NCBI GenBank assembly: GCA_013350335.1
Contig: CM023535.1
Coordinates: 37,260,069 to 37,324,068, forward strand
DNA from: Chimonanthus salicifolius
Taxonomy: Eukaryota; Streptophyta; Magnoliopsida; Laurales; Calycanthaceae
Reading direction: 5' to 3'
Length of the DNA: 64,000 bases
A program made the position numbers and the translations under genes. The notes beneath the pieces are model-generated. The model made no database searches. It saw nothing but the letters and a program-made list of their open reading frames with translations, and had not been told where the DNA came from. Every line of letters starts with the position of its first letter. The first letter of the stretch is position 1. Positions 21,515-33,700 of this stretch are shown piece after piece.

Positions 21515-24500
21515 ATGGAAGACTCTAAAGGAAAGACAAAACTTTTCAAGAATTGGTTTAGATCATTTCAGCATCATTCTAATAGGTCTACTTCATCTTC
21601 TTCATCATATCAGTCTGCTTTGACTAGCTTCCCTCATAATAGTTTAGAAAAAGAAAATCTGGAAAAAACAAAAAATTCAGAAGAAATGGTATATGAAAAC
21701 TTTGACCAAGCCATATCCAATTGGAAAATGCCAACCTTGCCTGTAATAGAAATATATAGCAATGGCACATTTGAAGAACAAAATGATTATCATATTAAAA
21801 CTGTTGAGAAAACTGTTTCTCTCTCTGGAGGAAAACAAACAATCAAAATCCTTGAAAGAAGAATTATTGAACAAATCAGGACCAAATACAACTACCTACA
21901 CATAGGATTAATTCAGGTAGGAATCAAACCACTGCTTCGATTAGAATTAAGTGTTTCTGTATGTGCTTATGTGCGAGATCAGAGACATGACGAGTTTGAT
22001 GACTCTCTATATGCCATGATTGAATCAAGTCTCTGTCATGGACCTGTTTATTTTAATTGTTTCCCAAACATCACAATTGATGCTCATGATGACGATGTCC
22101 TTGATTGTGCAACTATTGGTTTCCAAAGTAAAGGATTAAAGATGAGTCCAAGAAGTAAACCATTTGCTATAGTCTATCGGATATTCTATAAATCTATGGT
22201 TTCTGTCTTTCCCATGATAGCCTATAATGATAAGGTTGATAAAGAAAAAACCACAGTTCTTATGGAAACAGACTTTAATAATAATGTGTTTATCCCAAAA
22301 ATAATTAGCTAGGAAGAAGTTGTTCTCCCAGGAAATTGGCAAATAGAAGATGTTATGCCAAGAGTAAATGAAATAACAGATGATTTGCAAAGCATAGTCA
22401 AATTACCAAATGGAAATGTTGAGGTTAATTTTAAAAGAAAGATGGAACGAGCCAGGAGAAGCTTTGCTAGCTACACTAAAAGAATAAAAAGGTTTAAATT
22501 AGAAGAAGTAGATGGTGACCAAAGGAGTAGTGAAAAATAAGAAATGGATCAAAAAGGTTTTAGACACAAAGAAAGTGGAATTGAACATCCTGTGTATAAA
22601 AGAACTTCGTCAGAAAAAACCTACAACCCAGGTGAAAGTGATTTTCTCCAAGGAGTCATAAGAATGGTTAGCATTCAAAAGCCAGAAGAAAGACCTGTCA
22701 GAAAATTTGAAATTGATAAACCATATCTTAGAGAAAATTTGAAAAATCAGCCTTTAAAAGATTGGTTCTTTAAAAGGTTTAACGCAGAAGAAAATGATAA
22801 GATAAGAGAATTATGGTATTTTCAAATGGAGGAAGAAGAAAGAAATATGCCTTTCTTTGACTGGTTCATGAAATAAATTAAAAAAGGGAAAATAAAAAAT
22901 GAAGAAACTCAAAGCCTAAAACAAATAAGAGTTATAGGAAAAGCAATAAGAACCTGGAAAGACACTAAAGGAAAAGAAGTTCATAAATCTCACCCACCTT
23001 GGAAGAAACTTGATATTTCTGTCCCTAATACAGAAACCAAGAATTATGCCATGCCTGTAAAAAATGCATCTATTTATGAATCAAAACTAGAACCATTTGC
23101 TAGAGACATAGGTATAGGTATTGGAGATATAATTGAACAAAACAACTACACCAATCTATGTCTATTAACCATTGGAGAATAAACAGATCAAATAGAAAGA
23201 ACAATCAAATCAAAACCCGAATTCAATAAAGATAAAGAAGAAAAATTATAAGAAAGCTCTGCCAATGCAGTATATGTTCCCAGACAATTACCTAAAGGGA
23301 TTATTTTGCAAGAAGGACCATTTAAAATGACAGACGAAATGCAAAAGGAATTATCCAATAGGATGGAAAGCCTCAATATGGGAGGAAAAGGATTCAGCAT
23401 TCTAAGAGTCTCTGCTTCAGAGAATTTATTAATAAATCGTCTAAAGCAATGGAATCCCCAGGTAAAATTGCCAGAGACAAAGAATTATTATCCTAGACCA
23501 ACCCCTATTGATCTACAACTCGAAGAGGCTCCATACACTTACACCTCAGAATTAACCTATTCAGGAAATTCTTTATATGAATGGAACTTAGATGGATTAA
23601 CAGAATATCAAATCGTCCAAATGGTTCACAGTATGTTAATATACTGTAATGCCTGTGAAGTCAGAGGAGATACTCCAAGAAACATTTTTCTCATGATAAC
23701 CACCTCTTTCAATAGAATATTAAGAGGATGGTGGAATTATGGATTAACTGGAACCCAAAGACTTGAAATAGAAAATGCTGTCAAGATAGATGAATTTGGA
23801 AGAATCCTTTACAGAGACAAAACCACAGGAAACTTAGTAGATCCCAATGTTAAGCTTGAAGCAGGCACTAGTCAAATCCTTGATAATTGGGAAACTCAAT
23901 CTGATTGTGTCAGTGTCTTGCTTTTATGTATCCTCAATGAATTCACCGGAGGAATTGCTCTTATCAAGGAGAAAAATCGACAACAATGACATCGTTTAAG
24001 GTGTAGAAACTTAGGAGAATTTCGTTGGTCTAGAGATGTTTTCCTATCTAAAGTTTACCAACTCAATGATTGCAATTCTGATATTTGGAAAGAAAGATTT
24101 ATTTCAGGATTACCATCCTTATTTGCTGAAAAGGTGCGTAATTCCTTGAGAGAAAAAATGCATGGTACTATTAATTACAGTATGCTGACGTTCGGATGTA
24201 TTATACAAAGAATTAACAAAGTTGGCATGACTCTTTGCATTGATTTAAAGATCAGTAAACAAGCTGAAAAAATGAGAAAATATTCTGGAGATAAAGAATT
24301 AGGAGATTTTTGTTTCCAGTTTGGTTTAGATCAATTACCTGAATCAAAGAGAAAACCCTCGCGTTCTAGACTTACTCTTGATAGAAGAAACAAAATGGTA
24401 AGAAAATATAAACCCGGAAGATATAAAAATCAGAGAAAATCCGATGAACTCATCCCATTCAAAAGAAAATCTAGGAAATATTTCAAAAAGAAATACATAA

Positions 24501-26900
24501 AAGAAAATGTTCTAACTTGTTATACTTGCAGAAAAAAGGGTCATTATTCAATTTTTAAACCAAATTTCAAAATTGGGGGGAGGAGAAGAAGATGAAAGTT
24601 CACAACCAAAAATTTCCTTTGAAGAAGATGAAAATGGAGATAAAACACCATATTATCCAAAAAGGACAAAAGAAAAAGAAACATTTCACACACCAACCTA
24701 TTCCATGATTGACCTTATGAATAGAGCAAAAAAAATTCATACTATAAATAAACCCGTAACTCTCTCAGACTTAGAAAGAGAATTAAATGATCAGAAGAGA
24801 GAACTCCGTGAATTAAGACTAGAGTTAACTACAAAACAAAATGAGCTTGATGAAAGGTTAACCTGGTAGGAAAATGATGGTGCTATTGAAAAATATGATG
24901 AAGAAAAATTTGTCCAAAGAATTAAAGGAGAAATTAGCAAAATCTCTATTGGTGTAATTCTTACAAAATGTATTTACCAACAGTGGAGAGTTCAGGTAAA
25001 GGTAAAAATTAAAAACTTTGAGAAGATTGTCAATGCCATAATTGATACAGGAGCAAACTTAAATGTTATCAAATTAGGAATCATTCCTATTGAATTTACA
25101 AGTGAATCGAAACAGTTTGTTTTTGCTGCTAATGGAACGACCATTTCCATAGAAAGAAAAATCCCAAATGTTCTTGTCTGTATGCAAGGAGTCTGTGTTG
25201 CATCACCCTTCATTATTTCAGAAGATATTGTTAATAATGTACTTCTTGGATCCCCATTTATTCTCCAAATCCAACCCTTTTCTGTAACCATAAAATGAAT
25301 TTCTACAAATATCAAAGGGATTGATGTAAATCTTGATTTCATAGATGATCCATGTGAAACGAAAATCCAAAGGATAAATCAAGTTATCGCCACTAGAGAA
25401 AATTACATAAATGGACTAAAAAATGAAATCAAGATTGCCCAAATTACAAAAATTTTGGAGAAAAAGAGTTTAAAGAGAAAATAGAAAATCTCACAAAACA
25501 ATTTGAAGACGAATGTTGTTCTGAACTACCTTCTGCATTTTGGGATCGAAAAAGACATGTGGTAGGACTTCCATATATTAAAGGATTTGATGAAAAGGAT
25601 ATTCCTACAAAAGCTCGTCCATCGTAAATGGACGCAAAACATCTAAAACTTTACCAAGAAGAAATAAATGATCTGCTTAAAAAGGAAATTGATAAGAAAG
25701 AGTAAATCCCTTTGGAGTTTTACGGCATTTTATGTCGAAAAAGCCGCTAAAATCGAAAGAGGAATTCCGAGATTGGTAATCAACTATAAGCCTTTAAATA
25801 AGGTCTTGCGGTCCATTAGATATCCCTTACCCAATACTCAAGACCTGCTTAATAGGCTAAATCATGCCAAATTATTCTCAAAGTTTGACTTAAAATCTGG
25901 ATTTTGGCAAATCCAAATCAAAGAAGAAGATGGATATAAAATTGCATTCGCAGTCCACATGGGACATTACGAATGAAATGTCATGCCTTTTGGATTAAAA
26001 GATGCCCCGTCTGAATTTCAAAATATCATGAATAATAAATTTTCATCATATACCCAGTTTACTATTGTTTATATTGATGATATTCTCATCTTCTCAGAAT
26101 CAGTAGATCAACATTGGAAACATCTAAACATGTTTAAAAGAATCATAAAGGAAAATGGTTTAGTTTTATCCAAGAGAAAGATGAGTCTATTCCAACAAAA
26201 AATCAGATTCCTAGGATTTGAAATCCAAGACAGAAAAATTACTCCAACCAACAGAGTAATCCAATTTGCTGATAAATTCCCGGATGAAATTAAAGATAAA
26301 AATATGTTACAAAGATTTCTTGGATGTTTGAATTATGCAGCCTTTTTCTATCAAGATTTGGCAAAAGATAGAAACCTTCTCCAAGAAAGATTGAAGAAAA
26401 ATCCTAAGGAATGGACTAAAGATCATTCTAAAGCCGTAAAAAAGATTAAAGAAAGAGTGAAAAACTTGCCATGTAGATGCTTATCTGATCCTGAAGCCTT
26501 CAAAATAGTTCAAACTGACGCTTCAGATATCGGTTATGGAGGAGTTCTTTTACAATTAAAAGACTCAAAAGAAGAATTAATAAGATTCAATCCGGGTCTT
26601 TGGAATGAAGCTCAAAAGAAATATGCAACCATCAAAAAAGAAGTTCTTGCAATCATCCTCTGTGTGACAAAATTCCAACATGATTTACTAAACAAAAAAT
26701 TTCTCATCAGAGTGGATGCCAAAGCAACCAAAGAAATTTTAGAAATGGATGTTAAGAATCTTGTTTCTAAACAGATTTTTGCCCATTGGCAGGCTATCTT
26801 ATTTGTATTTGAATTCAAAATAGAATTTATCAATGGAAATTCTAACTCTCTCCCTGATTTTCTTACTAGAGAATTTCTTCAGGGAAGACTAAATGGCTAG
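21515..26900 (+). pseudogene. ORF3 polyprotein (copy D), near full length
   Basis: From ATG 21515 one frame is kept to the zinc knuckle, broken by stops such as 22310 (TGG to TAG), 22538, 22874 and 23987. The movement region is open to 22312 and the coat region is open at 23306-23989. At about 24549, just inside the knuckle after CYTC, about 330 nt covering the second half of the knuckle and the acidic tract are deleted, which also shifts the frame. The coiled coil, protease (DTGAN at 25044-25058, last Asp changed), RT (YIDD 26070-26081) and RNase H follow. There are further breaks at 24867 and 25974, and a -1/+1 pair between about 25460 and 25685. The terminal TAG is at 26898. Variants: LPET...YPRP coat type with LNHAKLF RT type. 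Confidence 0.94.
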
Positions 26901-28209
26901 TAGCTCTTCTCCATTCATTCAGAAGAAAGGAAAAAAGAAATTGGCAGAACAAGAAGAAAGCCAAAAGGGTTTCACTCCAACAAAAGACCCAAGCCAATCA
27001 GAATTATATCTTTACACCGGTAACAAAATTCTTGTTACTTCAGATTGTCTTATGGAAGAAAGATCTGCAGAAGATAATGTTTATTTTCTCTTTGGCAAGG
27101 GGCTTCATTATTATTCCCCTGATAAAAGAAAAACTCGTGAATGGTATCTCAATAGCTTACACCAGACGAAAAGCGTTCTCATCTTCCATAACAAAAATGC
27201 AAACGGAGTCATCACTTATTCAAAAATCACCATTTTGAAAATCCTTTTTGAAGAAGATTGGGATGGTCCCTTGTATATGACAAAATCAGTCCAATTATAC
27301 AATTCGACTGAGTTCTTTAACTATTGGGACTATATTGACGCATGGAAATTTGCTTTGATGTGGTAAAACCGGCAGTACTCTCATTCATGGTTCATCAGAT
27401 TTAAAGAAGAAAGTCCTGATGTCATGCCTATCCACCGCAGTGTTCCTTCATGGTTTCTCTTTAATTGGTGGTCTTATTTTGGTGCGTCTCAGAAGATTCT
27501 CCCTGATAATTTTCGTTATTTATTTATTAAGTTCTGTGAAGTAGGAGAAAAAGTTCCTTGTGAAGCATTTAATGTTCTTCGCTTCTTTGTAAAGTTCCAT
27601 ATTCCATACATTTTCCAGTGGAAGTTTGAATTAAAAAAGAATTTTTTCAATCTTCCGTCTTTGTACCAGACTTTTTACCAAAAATGGTGGCCTAAGATTG
27701 AAAATAACACTTATGAGAGAATTTTGAATCAAATCTCTCCCCCTGAAAAATTAAATGATTCTCATTCAGAAGAAAAGCCTCATGAGAATGAAATGGTCAT
27801 GGCTGATCTTCTAGCCAAAAAGATTGCTACGGAAATTGCTCGTGAAAAATCTCCCAAGCCGATGGATGTCTCTGTTGAATCCGTCAATTTTGAAGAAAAG
27901 ATCAAGCAAATCTTAGAAGAATATCTTCTTAAGAAGAAAAATGTCCATGATTGGGACTCTAATCATGATCCAGATGAAAATCTTGATGATGAAGTTGTGC
28001 CTCTTGAAAATCTCCATCCTCGTTGGGATCTTGACTCTCATGTTAATCCCGATGGCTTAGTTACAGATTATCTTCATGGTGGAAAGTTCTGGTATTCTTC
28101 GGCAAAAGAGAAAAGGAAAGGGAAATAAAAAGAAAAAGAATCTAGGTTGGCTGAATTATTCCGCAAAGACTCTGAAAAGGCAAAAGAGATGATGAAAAAG
28201 AAGATTTGA
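26893..28209 (+). pseudogene. ORF4, unknown function (copy D), full length, two nonsense codons
   Basis: The ATG at 26893 sits inside the ORF3 end (ORF3 TAG 26898-26900). The frame is 438 codons to TGA 28207, with stops only at 27364 (CAA to TAA) and 28126. Visible regions: a Ser-rich N-terminus (MASSSSPFIQKK), a Lys/Glu/Gln stretch, an aromatic central part with WWSYFGASQKILPDNF, and an acidic C-terminus (DWDSNHDPDENLDDEV) ending in a Lys-rich tail. The aromatic richness without a hydrophobic membrane stretch suggests a folded soluble protein. No family is recognised. RTBV P4 has a comparable place and size. Confidence 0.88.
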
Positions 28210-28222
28210 TGCGATCCTCATT

Positions 28223-28516
28223 TCTCAGCAGTTTTAATATGATAATCATTTTGTTCTTCAAATGTGCCATTGTTATATATTTCTGTTACAGGCATGGTTG
28301 GCATTTTCCAATTGGATATGGCTTGATCAAAGTTTTCATACACTTTTTCTTCAGAATTTTTTGTTTTTTCTAGATTTTCTTTTTCTAGACTATTACGAGG
28401 GAAGCTAGTCAAAGCAGACTGGTATGATGAACAAGATGAAGTAGACCTATTAGAAGGATGCTGAAATGATCTAAACTAATTCTTGAAAAGTTTTGCTTTC
28501 CTTTAGAGTTTTCCAT
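28223..28516 (-). pseudogene. ORF3 N-terminal fragment (movement region, array E0)
   Basis: ATG 28516 begins the movement-protein region. About 97 codons are present, then the fragment ends at the strand switch with copy D at about 28222. An indel near 28495 shifts the frame; 28412-28223 is open in the correct frame. The rest of the polyprotein is missing. Confidence 0.8.
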
Positions 28517-28814
28517 TTTTGTAATATGACTGTGGACAATAGGAGCACCTGTCAACGTTTTACAGCCCTTAAAGCCTCTTCTCGGCACCAAGCGGGACTT
28601 ACTACGCGATCAAACTCTAATCCAACAATCAAACTATAAAAATAGAGAACAATAAAAGAAAATACAAAAGTTTTAAAGAGGATTGGATGGATCAACTTCA
28701 GATCACCAATTAATAGATATAATTCACCTTGCAAACTGGACGAATTTTTATTTTTCTCAATGTTTGAACATCATCATAATACTTCTTAAGTAAGGTAAGA
28801 CGATTAGACATATT

Positions 28815-28887
28815 CTATAAAAAGAAACATCATGATTAGATAATAACAAACTTATAATATCAAACTTATAAGAGTTTCATTACTTAC
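28815..28887 (-). other. Putative leader intron, 73 nt (L1)
   Basis: On the minus strand: donor CT|GTAAGTAATG, CTAATCATG branch-like motif, acceptor TTTCTTTTTATAG. The ORF1 ATG follows 5 nt after the acceptor. Consensus plant splice signals are retained. Confidence 0.6.
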
Positions 28888-29004
28888 AGACAAACTGAGT
28901 ACAAGACTCCAAGCTCTAGCACACTTCAGACTTGCAAACTCTCACTCTCTAAGCTCTAGACTTCTATTTCCAAATTCAATGATCTAAAATGAAAACACAG
29001 AGCT

Positions 29005-29014
29005 CCTTATAAAG
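29005..29014 (-). promoter_or_regulatory. TATA box of the viral promoter (L1)
   Basis: CTTTATAAGG followed by AGCTCTGTGTTTTC on the minus strand. A start about 30 nt downstream would give a leader of roughly 90 nt to the intron donor. Confidence 0.6.
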
Positions 29015-29259
29015 ATGGAGCAGATACAAAAGAACACACTCTCATCCGACCATGAGAGGACAACACTAAACCCAAAACAGGAAAATGAACTTCCACCGAC
29101 ACTACCCAACAAAGTATCTTTACTAAACTTTCAAATTTACTTTTTACAAAAGAGATTCCCCACTTGGGAAAACAGTGGAAAGCAACAATGTTTTTAGTGT
29201 CTTTTGACTGGATGGGACACCAAGGACAAAACACCTTTAGCAACTTCTTGTCCCAATAT

Positions 29260-29350
29260 GACATCTGGCAACATACCCCCACCAAAAAAGCAACACCATC
29301 TTTTTTGGCTTGATAATTCTAAGACATCTGGCAACATACCCCCAGCAAAA
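29260..29350 (-). repeat. Two direct copies of the IR motif, 63 nt apart (L1)
   Basis: GACATCTGGCAACATACCCC begins at 29260 and 29323. The same motif occurs two or three times in every IR, spaced 63 nt (L1, copy F) or 97-100 nt (L2, L3). It lies between primer site and promoter. Confidence 0.75.
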
Positions 29351-29364
29351 GAGATAAGTCCAAT

Positions 29365-29377
29365 GGCTCTGATACCA
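29365..29377 (-). other. tRNA-Met primer binding site (L1)
   Basis: TGGTATCAGAGCC on the minus strand is complementary to the 3' end of plant initiator tRNA-Met, the minus-strand primer of Caulimoviridae. It lies 20 nt after the ORF4 stop. Confidence 0.85.
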
Positions 29378-29397
29378 ACTTGATAAGGATCGAAATA

Positions 29398-30711
29398 TCA
29401 AATCTTCTTTTTCATCAATTCTTTAGCTTTAGCAAAGTTTCTTCGAAATAATTCAGCCAGCTGAGATTCTTTTTCTTTTTCTTTTCCTTTGTCTTTAGCA
29501 GATGTGTACCAAAATTTTCCACCATGCAGATACTCAGTAACTGAACCGTCGGAATTAACATGAGAGTCTGGGTCCGAGCGAGGATGGAGATTTTCAAAGG
29601 GCACAACTTCGTCATCAAGATTTTCATCTAGATCATGATTAGAATCCCAATGATGCTGATCACCTTTCTTTTTTGGCAAATATTCTTCTAAAATCTGTTT
29701 AATCTTTTCTTCAAAATTAACAGATTCAACAGACATATCCATGGGCTCAGGGGATTTTTCACGAACAAATTCTTTGACAATCTTTTTGGCTAGCAGATCA
29801 ATCATGACCATTTCATTCTCATGAGGCTTTTCTTCTGGAAGAGGTTCATTTAATTTTTCAGGGGGAGAGATTTGATTCAAAATTCTCTCATAAGTGTCAT
29901 TTTCAATCTTAGGTCACCATTTTTGGTAAAAAGTCTGGTACAAGGATGGAAGATTGAAAAAATTCTTTTTTAATTCAAACTTCCATTGGAAAATATATGG
30001 AATATGGAACTTTGCAAAGAAACGAAGGACATTAAATGCGTCACAAGGAACCTTTTCTTCTAATTCACAGAACTTAATAAATTAATAACAAAAATTATCA
30101 GGGAGGATCTTCTGAGACGCACCAAAATAAGACCACCAACCAAAGAGAAACCATGAAGGAACATTGCGGTGGATAAGCATAACATCAGGACTTTCTGCTT
30201 TAAATCTGAAAAACCATGAATGATTGTACTGGCGATTTTGCCACATTAAGGCAAATTTCCAGGCATCAATATAGTCCCAATAATTAAAGAACTCAATCGA
30301 GTTGTAAAGCTGGACTGATCTGGTCGTGTATAAGGGACCATCCCAATCTTCCTCAGATAGGATCTTGAGAATAGTGAACTTTGAATAAGTGACAATTCCA
30401 TTTGCATTTTTATTATGGAAGATGAGGACACTTTTCGTCTAGTGCAAAATATTGAGATACCATTCACGAGTTTTTCTTTTATCAGGGGAATAATAATGAA
30501 GCCCTTGCCAAAGAGAAAATATACATTATCTTCCACAGATCTTTCTTCCATAAGACAATCTGAAGTAACAAGAATCTTGTTATCAGTGTAAAGATATAAT
30601 TCTAATTGACTTGGGTCTTTTGTTGGAGTAAAAACCCTTTTGGCTTTCTTCTTGTTCTGCTAATTTCTCTTTTCCTTTCTTCTGGATGAATGGAGAAGAG
30701 TTACTTGCCAT
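29398..30711 (-). pseudogene. ORF4, unknown function (array E1)
   Basis: ATG 30711 overlaps the ORF3 end. A frameshift in the T-run near 30640 and a 1-nt loss near 30507 displace the frame of the N-terminal third. Stops follow in the middle; the C-terminal third is open at 29880-29398 (MNQISPPEKLNEP... to the Lys-rich end). Length is normal. No known domain. Confidence 0.85.
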
Positions 30712-33700
30712 TTTGTCTTCCCTGAAGAAATTCTCTAGTAAGAAAATCAGGGAGAGAGTTAGAATTTCCATTGATAAATTCTATTTTGAATTCAAATACG
30801 GATAAGATAGCTTGCCATCTGGCAAATATTTGCTTAGAGACAAGATTTTTGACATCTTTCTCTAAGACTTCTTTTGCTGCTTTGGCATCCACTCTGATGA
30901 GAAATTCTTTGTTCAATAAATCATGTTGGAATTTTGTTACACAAAGAACAATGGCAATGACTTCTTTTTTAATAGTTGAATATTTCTTTTGGGCTTCATT
31001 CCAAAGGCCTGAATAAAATCTTATTAGTTCTTCTTTTGAGTCTTTTTGTTGTAGAAGAATTCCACCATAACAAATATCTAAAGCGTCAGTTTGAACTATT
31101 TTGAAGGCTTCTGGATCAGATAAGCATCTGCATGGCAGATTCTTCACTCTTTCTTTCATTTTCTTCACGGCTTTAGAATGATCTTCTATCCACTCTTTAG
31201 GGTTCTTCTTTAATCTTTCTTGGAGAAGTTTCTATCTTTTGCCAAGTCTTGATAGAAAAAGGCTACATAATTTAAACAACAAGAAATCTTTGTAGCATAT
31301 TTTTATCCTTAGTTTCATCTGGAAATTTATCAGCAAACTGAATTACTCTATTAGTTGGAGTAATCATTCTATCTTGAATTTCAAACCCGAGGAACCTAAT
31401 TTTTTGCTGGAAAAGATTCATCTTTCTTTTGGATAGGACCAAACCATTTTCTTGTATGATTCTCTTAAATATGTTTAGATGTTTCCAATGTTGATCTACT
31501 GATTCTGAGAAGATGAGAATATCATCAATATAGACAATAGTAAACTGGGTGTATGATGAAAAGATATTATTCATCATATTTTGAAATTCAGAAGGGGCAT
31601 TTTTTAATCCAAATGGCATGACATTCCATTCATAATGTCCCATAGGGACTGCAAATGCGGTTTTATATCTATCTTCTTCTTTAATTTGGATTTCCCAAAA
31701 TCCTGATTTTAAGTCAAATTTTGAAAATATTTTGGCATTGTTTAGCCTGTTAAGTAAGTCTTGTGTATTTGGTAAGGGTATTTGATAGATTGCAAGACTT
31801 TGTTTAAAGGCTTATAATTAATTACCAATCTCGGAACTCCTCTTTCGATTCCAACAGCTTTTTCTACATAAAATGTTGTGCAGCTCCAAGGCGATTTACT
31901 CTTTTTTATCAAATTCTTTTTTAGTAAATCATTAATTTCTTCTTGGCAAAGTTTTAAATGTTTTGCATCCATTTGTGATGGACAGGCGTTGATAGGAATA
32001 TCCTTTTCATGAAACCCTTTAATTTATGGCAGACTTACTATGTGCCTTTTTCTGTCCCAGAATGCAGAGGGTAATTCAGAACAACATTCGTTTTCAAATT
32101 GTTTTGTGAGATTTTCTATTTTTTCTTTGAATTCTCTTTTCTCTAGAATTTTTGTAATTTGAGCAATTTTGATTTCATTCTTTAGTCCATTTATATAATT
32201 TTCTTTGGTGGCAATAACTTGATTTATTCTTTGAATTTTCGTCTCACAAAGATCATCTATAAAATCAAGATTTACATCAATCCCTTTGATATTTGTAGAA
32301 ATTCCTTTTGTGGTTACAGAAAAGGGTTGGATTTGAAGAATAAATGGGGATCCAAGAAGTACATCATTAACAATATCTTCTGAAATGATAAAGGGTGAAG
32401 TAACACAGACTCCTTTCATGCAGACATGAACATTTGGGATTTTTTTTTTCTATGGAAATGGTCGTTGCATTAGCAGCAGAAACAAACTGTTTCGATTCAC
32501 TTGTAAATTCAATGGGAACGATACCTAATCTGATAACATTTAAGTCTGCACCTGTATCAATTATGGCATTGATAATCTTCTCAAAGTTTTTTATTTTTAT
32601 TTTCACTTGAACTCTCCACTGTTGGTATATACATTTTGTAGGGATTATAGCGGTAGAGACTTTGTTAATTTCTCCTTTAATTCTTTGGACAAATTTTTCT
32701 TCATCATATTTTTCAATAGCACCATCATTTTCCAACCAAGTTAACGTTCATCAAGCTCATTTTGATTTTTGGTTAACTCTATTCTTAATTCACGGAGTTC
32801 TCTCTTCTGATCATTTAATTCTCTTTGTAAGTCTGAGAGAGTTAAGGGTTTATTTATAATATGAATTTTTTCTGCTCTATTCATAAGGTCAATCATGGAA
32901 TAGGTTGGTGTGTGAAAGGTTTCTTTCTCTTTTGTCCTTTTTGGAAAATATGGTGTTTTATCACCATTTTCACCTTCTTTAAAGGAAATTTTTTGTTGTG
33001 AACTTTCTCCTTCTTCTCCTTCCAATTTTGAAATTTGGTTAAAAAATTGAACTTTTTTCTCCGGATCGGGTATGTTATCAACCATTTCTAGAAGTAATTT
33101 TTGAGGAGCTGTGAGGACACGGATATGGATACCAAGATCTTCATCAGATGGTATCGACCATTCTCCATCAGATTCTTCATCATCTGAATGACATGTACAT
33201 GATTGGAATTGTTTGATAAGCTGAACCTGGGGTCCTATTTTCTTCAATGTCAGTTGATGAATCAGATTCATATTCTTCTTCTTCTGAGGAACTTGAATCA
33301 ATTGTTCTTTTTCAATATTTTCCTCTTCATTTTTGTTATTCATTTTTCTAAGTTTCTTTTTAGAGGAATTTTCTTTTTTAAAGCATTTATTTGAATAATG
33401 ACCCTTTTTTCCATAAGTATAACAAGTTGGAACATTTTCTTTTATGTATTTCTTTTTGAAATATTTCCTAGATTTTCTTTTGAATGGGATGAGTTCATCA
33501 GATTTTCTCTGATTTTTATATCTTCTGGGTTTATATTTTCTTACCATTTTGTTTCTTCTATCCGGAGTAAATCTAGAACGTGTTCAGGTGATTGATCTAA
33601 ACCAAACTGGAAACAAAAATCTCCTAATTCTTTATCTCCAGAATATTTTCTCATTTTTTCAGCTTGTTTACTGATCTTTGAATCAGTGCAAGGAGTCATG

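Larger units (their letters stand above)
13096..28222. repeat. Large inverted repeat, head-to-head: copy C (-) and copy D (+)
   Basis: Arm 13096-20502 (minus) and arm 20503-28222 (plus) each carry ORF3 and ORF4 in divergent orientation around the promoter region at about 20500. Both have the NHAKL RT type, but they differ in the coat region, so the arms are not a simple recent duplication. Read-through RNA could fold into a multi-kilobase hairpin. Confidence 0.8.
28517..29397 (-). other. Intergenic/leader region L1 of array E
   Basis: Minus strand, from ORF4 stop to ORF3 start: primer site, two IR repeats, TATA, leader, 73-nt intron, ORF1 ATG at 28810, then the shared ORF1-ORF2 deletion (filler near 28738) and the spacer before ORF3. 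There is no complete small gene. It shares the IR type with copy F (CAGTCAAAAGACACTAAAAAC) and differs from L2 and L3. Confidence 0.8.
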
